The notes below the pieces were generated by a model that ran no database searches, was not told the DNA's origin, and saw only the letters and a list, made by a program, of their open reading frames with translations. This document shows positions 61,067 through 64,000 of a stretch of DNA of 64,000 nucleotides, piece by piece. Origin of the DNA: Chlorobiaceae bacterium (lineage in GTDB: Bacteria > Bacteroidota > Chlorobiia > Chlorobiales > Chlorobiaceae); the NCBI GenBank assembly GCA_013334335.1, contig JAAXXR010000004.1, forward strand, positions 17,997 to 81,996, read 5' to 3'. How positions within the stretch are numbered: the stretch's first letter is position 1; each line of letters opens with the position of its first letter. Position numbers and translations under genes: made by a program.

Positions 61067-62842
61067 GTGAAACATTTTTACCTGCCTTTCGAGAAAAACG
61101 AAAAGTTCAGCTATTCGATCCAGTCAATCAAGAAACTGACCGAATACGAAAAGTACCAGCTGTCATTTCACCCCGAACGCCCCAAGTACCTTGACTACCT
61201 CGACGTTTTCGACAACGTCTCCGAATGCCTCCAGAACGACCACCATGGAAGCTGCCTGATCCAGACCCACCGCGCCGACATCCGTTACAACGACTCCAGC
61301 CATCCGGTCATGTTCATCGGCCAGCAGTCTGGCCCGACCTCCAATTTCGGCGATCTCCAGCACGCCATGAAGGATCACACCCAGGTGATCAAATGGAACC
61401 AGGGCATGCCCACCCCGGCCGCATTCCAGAAAGCCATCGACGCCATCGCCATCGCCGAGGCGGAGAACCGGATCGTCATCACCGTGATCGACACGGCTGG
61501 CGCCGACCCGACCGAAGCGTCCGAATCCGGAGGCATCGCCTGGAAGATCGGGCGCTGCATGCAGGCCCTCGCCGAATCGAGAGTCCCGACCATCTCGGTG
61601 ATCATCAACCGGGGATGCAGCGGCGGTGCCATCGCCCTGACCGGCTGCGACGCCGTGCTCGCCATGCAGTACTCGACCTACCTGGTCATCTCCCCGGAGG
61701 CCTGCTCCTCGATTCTTTTCAGGACGAGGGACAAGGCCAACTTCGCGGCGGAAATCTCGCAGATCACGGCAAAGGAGGCTCTCCTGAACGGCATTGTCGA
61801 CGAGCTCATCCCCGAGCACGCCGGTCCGGCGCACCGTTTCCGTACTGAAGCGCTCGAGTCTTTCCGCGACGTGGTCTCCAGATGGGCCGGAAAACTCGCC
61901 AGCGAGCATTTCCACAACGTGTTCGAACGCCGTATCGACCGCTGGCAGAGAATCGGGCAGTGGGACCTGACGACCGAGGATGCCATTCACACCTATGAGC
62001 GCTCGATCTCCTGCTTCATCCCGAAACCGGACAAGAACCAGTTTATCGCGCGCCACAAGGGGTGCCGGAACGAGCTGGGCAAGCATGTCGCCGATCCGGT
62101 ATTCTACAGCAAACTGGTTGCCGACAATTTCGTCTGCGACACCTGCGGCCACCGCTACGTTCGCCTTTCGGCGCACGATTACCTCGACCTGATCCTCGAT
62201 CCGGGTACCTTCACCGAACATAAGGAGACCCGCTATATCGTCGACAGGGATATCCTGAACTTTCCCGATTACAGCGAGAAGATCGCCGAAGCCCGCGTCA
62301 AGAACGGCATGTCTTCGGCATTGATCACCGGCGACGGCAAGGTCGACGGCTACGATGTCGTGATGTGCGCGACGAGTTTCGGCTTCCTCGGCGGTTCGTT
62401 CTGCATGTCGACCGGCGAGAAGGTGTGGCAGGCGGCGCAGCTTGCGATCGACAGGAGCTGCCCGCTCATCATCCAGGCTGCCGGCGGCGGCGCACGTATG
62501 CACGAAGGGTGCTCTTCGATGGTCAGCATCCCGAAAATACACGTTGCACTCTCCAGGATCGAGAAGACCGGCCTGCCGCTCATCACGATCGTCACCGATC
62601 CGACGCTCGGCGGCGCTGCCATCGGGTTCGGATCGCGAGGAATCAGGATTTTCGAGCACAACGCCGGCAACATCGGTTTCTCCGGCAAGCGGGTGATCGA
62701 ACAGTACACCGGAAAACGTACGGCGAAGGATTTCCAGACCACCAACTGGCTGCAGCAGAAGGGCTTCGTCGATATGGTCGCACGCCCCTTTGAAATGAAG
62801 GCCAGAATCCGTGAGATCATCGAACGGCAAATGTCCAAGTGA
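61067..62842 (+). CDS. Fused acyl-CoA carboxylase carboxyltransferase (AccA-like then AccD-like)
   Basis: N-terminal half AccA-like (VITVIDTAGADPTEASESGGIAWKIGRCMQALAESRVPTISVIINRGCSGGAIAL); C-terminal half AccD-like (FVCDTCGHRYVRLSAHDYLDLILDPGTFTEH, AAGGGARMHEG, GGAAIGFGSRG). Confidence 0.88.
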   Translation: MKHFYLPFEKNEKFSYSIQSIKKLTEYEKYQLSFHPERPKYLDYLDVFDNVSECLQNDHHGSCLIQTHRADIRYNDSSHPVMFIGQQSGPTSNFGDLQHAMKDHTQVIKWNQGMPTPAAFQKAIDAIAIAEAENRIVITVIDTAGADPTEASESGGIAWKIGRCMQALAESRVPTISVIINRGCSGGAIALTGCDAVLAMQYSTYLVISPEACSSILFRTRDKANFAAEISQITAKEALLNGIVDELIPEHAGPAHRFRTEALESFRDVVSRWAGKLASEHFHNVFERRIDRWQRIGQWDLTTEDAIHTYERSISCFIPKPDKNQFIARHKGCRNELGKHVADPVFYSKLVADNFVCDTCGHRYVRLSAHDYLDLILDPGTFTEHKETRYIVDRDILNFPDYSEKIAEARVKNGMSSALITGDGKVDGYDVVMCATSFGFLGGSFCMSTGEKVWQAAQLAIDRSCPLIIQAAGGGARMHEGCSSMVSIPKIHVALSRIEKTGLPLITIVTDPTLGGAAIGFGSRGIRIFEHNAGNIGFSGKRVIEQYTGKRTAKDFQTTNWLQQKGFVDMVARPFEMKARIREIIERQMSK

Positions 62843-62914
62843 AAACAGAGGCACCGATGCCGGCCATCGCCGGCACGGCGCCAGAACGCAAGAACCAGCA
62901 GAACATCATCACCA

Positions 62915-64000
62915 ATGTCCCAGGCTGAATCTCTTTTTTCCGGGTTTCCTCCGGTGGACCACGCCGACTGGAAATCGAGAGTTCTGAAAGAACTCAAGGG
63001 TGCCGACTACGACAAGATCGTCTGGAAAACACCGGAAGGCTTTGCCATCGAGCCCTGGTACAACCGCCGAACCGCCCTGCCCTCCCCTGTCGTGCCGCTC
63101 AAGCGGTCGGCAAATTCATGGAACATCTGCGAACCGGTCGATGCCGGAAACCCGGTCGAAGCCGCAAAAACAGCAGCCGCAGCACTCGCGGGTGGTGCAA
63201 ACTCCATCGAGTTCCGCTTCTCGGAGCCGTCACAGTCGAGTGCGGACAGGCTTGGCACACTCGTCGGCGGGCTTGACCTTTCGTCAGTCCCGATCTACCT
63301 TTCCGGAGCTTTCGGCGACGCATCGGAACTGCTTGGCAACCTCATGAAGTGCACCGGCTTCTCTGCCAACACTGGCGCCATCCTCAATGATTCGGGAACG
63401 GCAACCCCCGACGACGCAGGGGACCATCCCGCGGGATTCAGGACACTCTGCGTGAGCACGGAGCGTTTCCATGACGCCGGGGCGACCATCACCCAGGAGC
63501 TCGCCTTCGCGTTAGCCGGAGCCAGCGACCTGCTCAGCCGGTTCACCGATGCAGGTTTCGAAGCGACGAACCTGGCCTCTTCGATGGCATTCGTTTTCTG
63601 CATAGGCACAAGCCACTTCCCGGAACTCGCCAAACTCAGGGCATTCAGGGCGATGTGGCCCCAGCTCCTGGGGGCTTATGGCGTGCCAGAAAACTCGATG
63701 CCGGAACCGCTCGTCTTCGTGCGCACCTCCAGGCGCGCGACATCGGTGCTCGACCCCTACACCAACATCCTGCGCATCTCCACCGAAGCCGTCTCGGCCA
63801 TCCTCGGTGGATGCGACACGCTCCAGCTTGCGTCGTTCGATGCTGCCGGATCGGTGCCGGCTGATTTTGCGGCCCGGATCACCAGGAACATCCACCACCT
63901 CCTGAGGGAAGAGTCCGGTCTTGACCGCGTCGTGGATCCGGCGGCCGGCTCCTGCTATATCGACACCCTGACCGCAACGATATGCCGCCACTCCTGGGAT
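62915..64000 (+). CDS. mutA: Methylmalonyl-CoA mutase small subunit, truncated by window end
   Basis: ATG at 62915 opens MSQAESLFSGFPPVDHADWKSRVLKELKGADYDKIVWKTPEGFAIEPWYNRR...VVDPAAGSCYIDTLT, open to 64000 (absent from the ORF list because no stop). Confidence 0.9.
   Translation, partial: MSQAESLFSGFPPVDHADWKSRVLKELKGADYDKIVWKTPEGFAIEPWYNRRTALPSPVVPLKRSANSWNICEPVDAGNPVEAAKTAAAALAGGANSIEFRFSEPSQSSADRLGTLVGGLDLSSVPIYLSGAFGDASELLGNLMKCTGFSANTGAILNDSGTATPDDAGDHPAGFRTLCVSTERFHDAGATITQELAFALAGASDLLSRFTDAGFEATNLASSMAFVFCIGTSHFPELAKLRAFRAMWPQLLGAYGVPENSMPEPLVFVRTSRRATSVLDPYTNILRISTEAVSAILGGCDTLQLASFDAAGSVPADFAARITRNIHHLLREESGLDRVVDPAAGSCYIDTLTATICRHSWD

Noticed and set aside
61163-62854. 563 aa minus-strand ORF opposite the fused carboxyltransferase
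   Set aside because: Antisense shadow ORF; same reasoning. Similar cases: 26430..28040, 38657..40147, 43116..44276.

Overview
This is a 64 kb, GC-rich, almost fully coding chromosomal window. Gene content (carotenoid desaturase, reductive-TCA-type enzymes, pyruvate carboxylase-like protein, methylmalonyl-CoA module) resembles a green sulfur bacterium (Chlorobiota); this taxonomic placement is inference, not tested. I support about 50 protein-coding genes, two tRNAs and several intrinsic-terminator-like hairpins. No rRNA, CRISPR array, transposase, integrase or prophage was recognised. The stretches most worth follow-up are: (1) a co-directional phosphate/polyphosphate island (HAD phosphatase, alkaline phosphatase, Ppk1, cysteine-ladder leucine-rich-repeat protein, degenerate CYTH+CHAD protein, ParA ATPase) followed by two tandem metallophosphoesterases, which suggests a polyphosphate-granule scaffolding and positioning module; (2) a compact operon TlpA / DUF4266-like lipoprotein ending GGGGCGCN / DUF3570-like protein with SGAS motifs / ApbE / DsbD, leading into an ArsR regulator and a permease with two matching operator-like palindromes; (3) a copper operon with an HMA-TauE/SafE-cupredoxin fusion, DUF305, CopA and a SagB/ThcOx-like flavoprotein, preceded by an inverted repeat; (4) a propionate/methylmalonyl-CoA module with an AccA-AccD-type fused carboxyltransferase. 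All family names come from reading the translations by eye; no database search was run.
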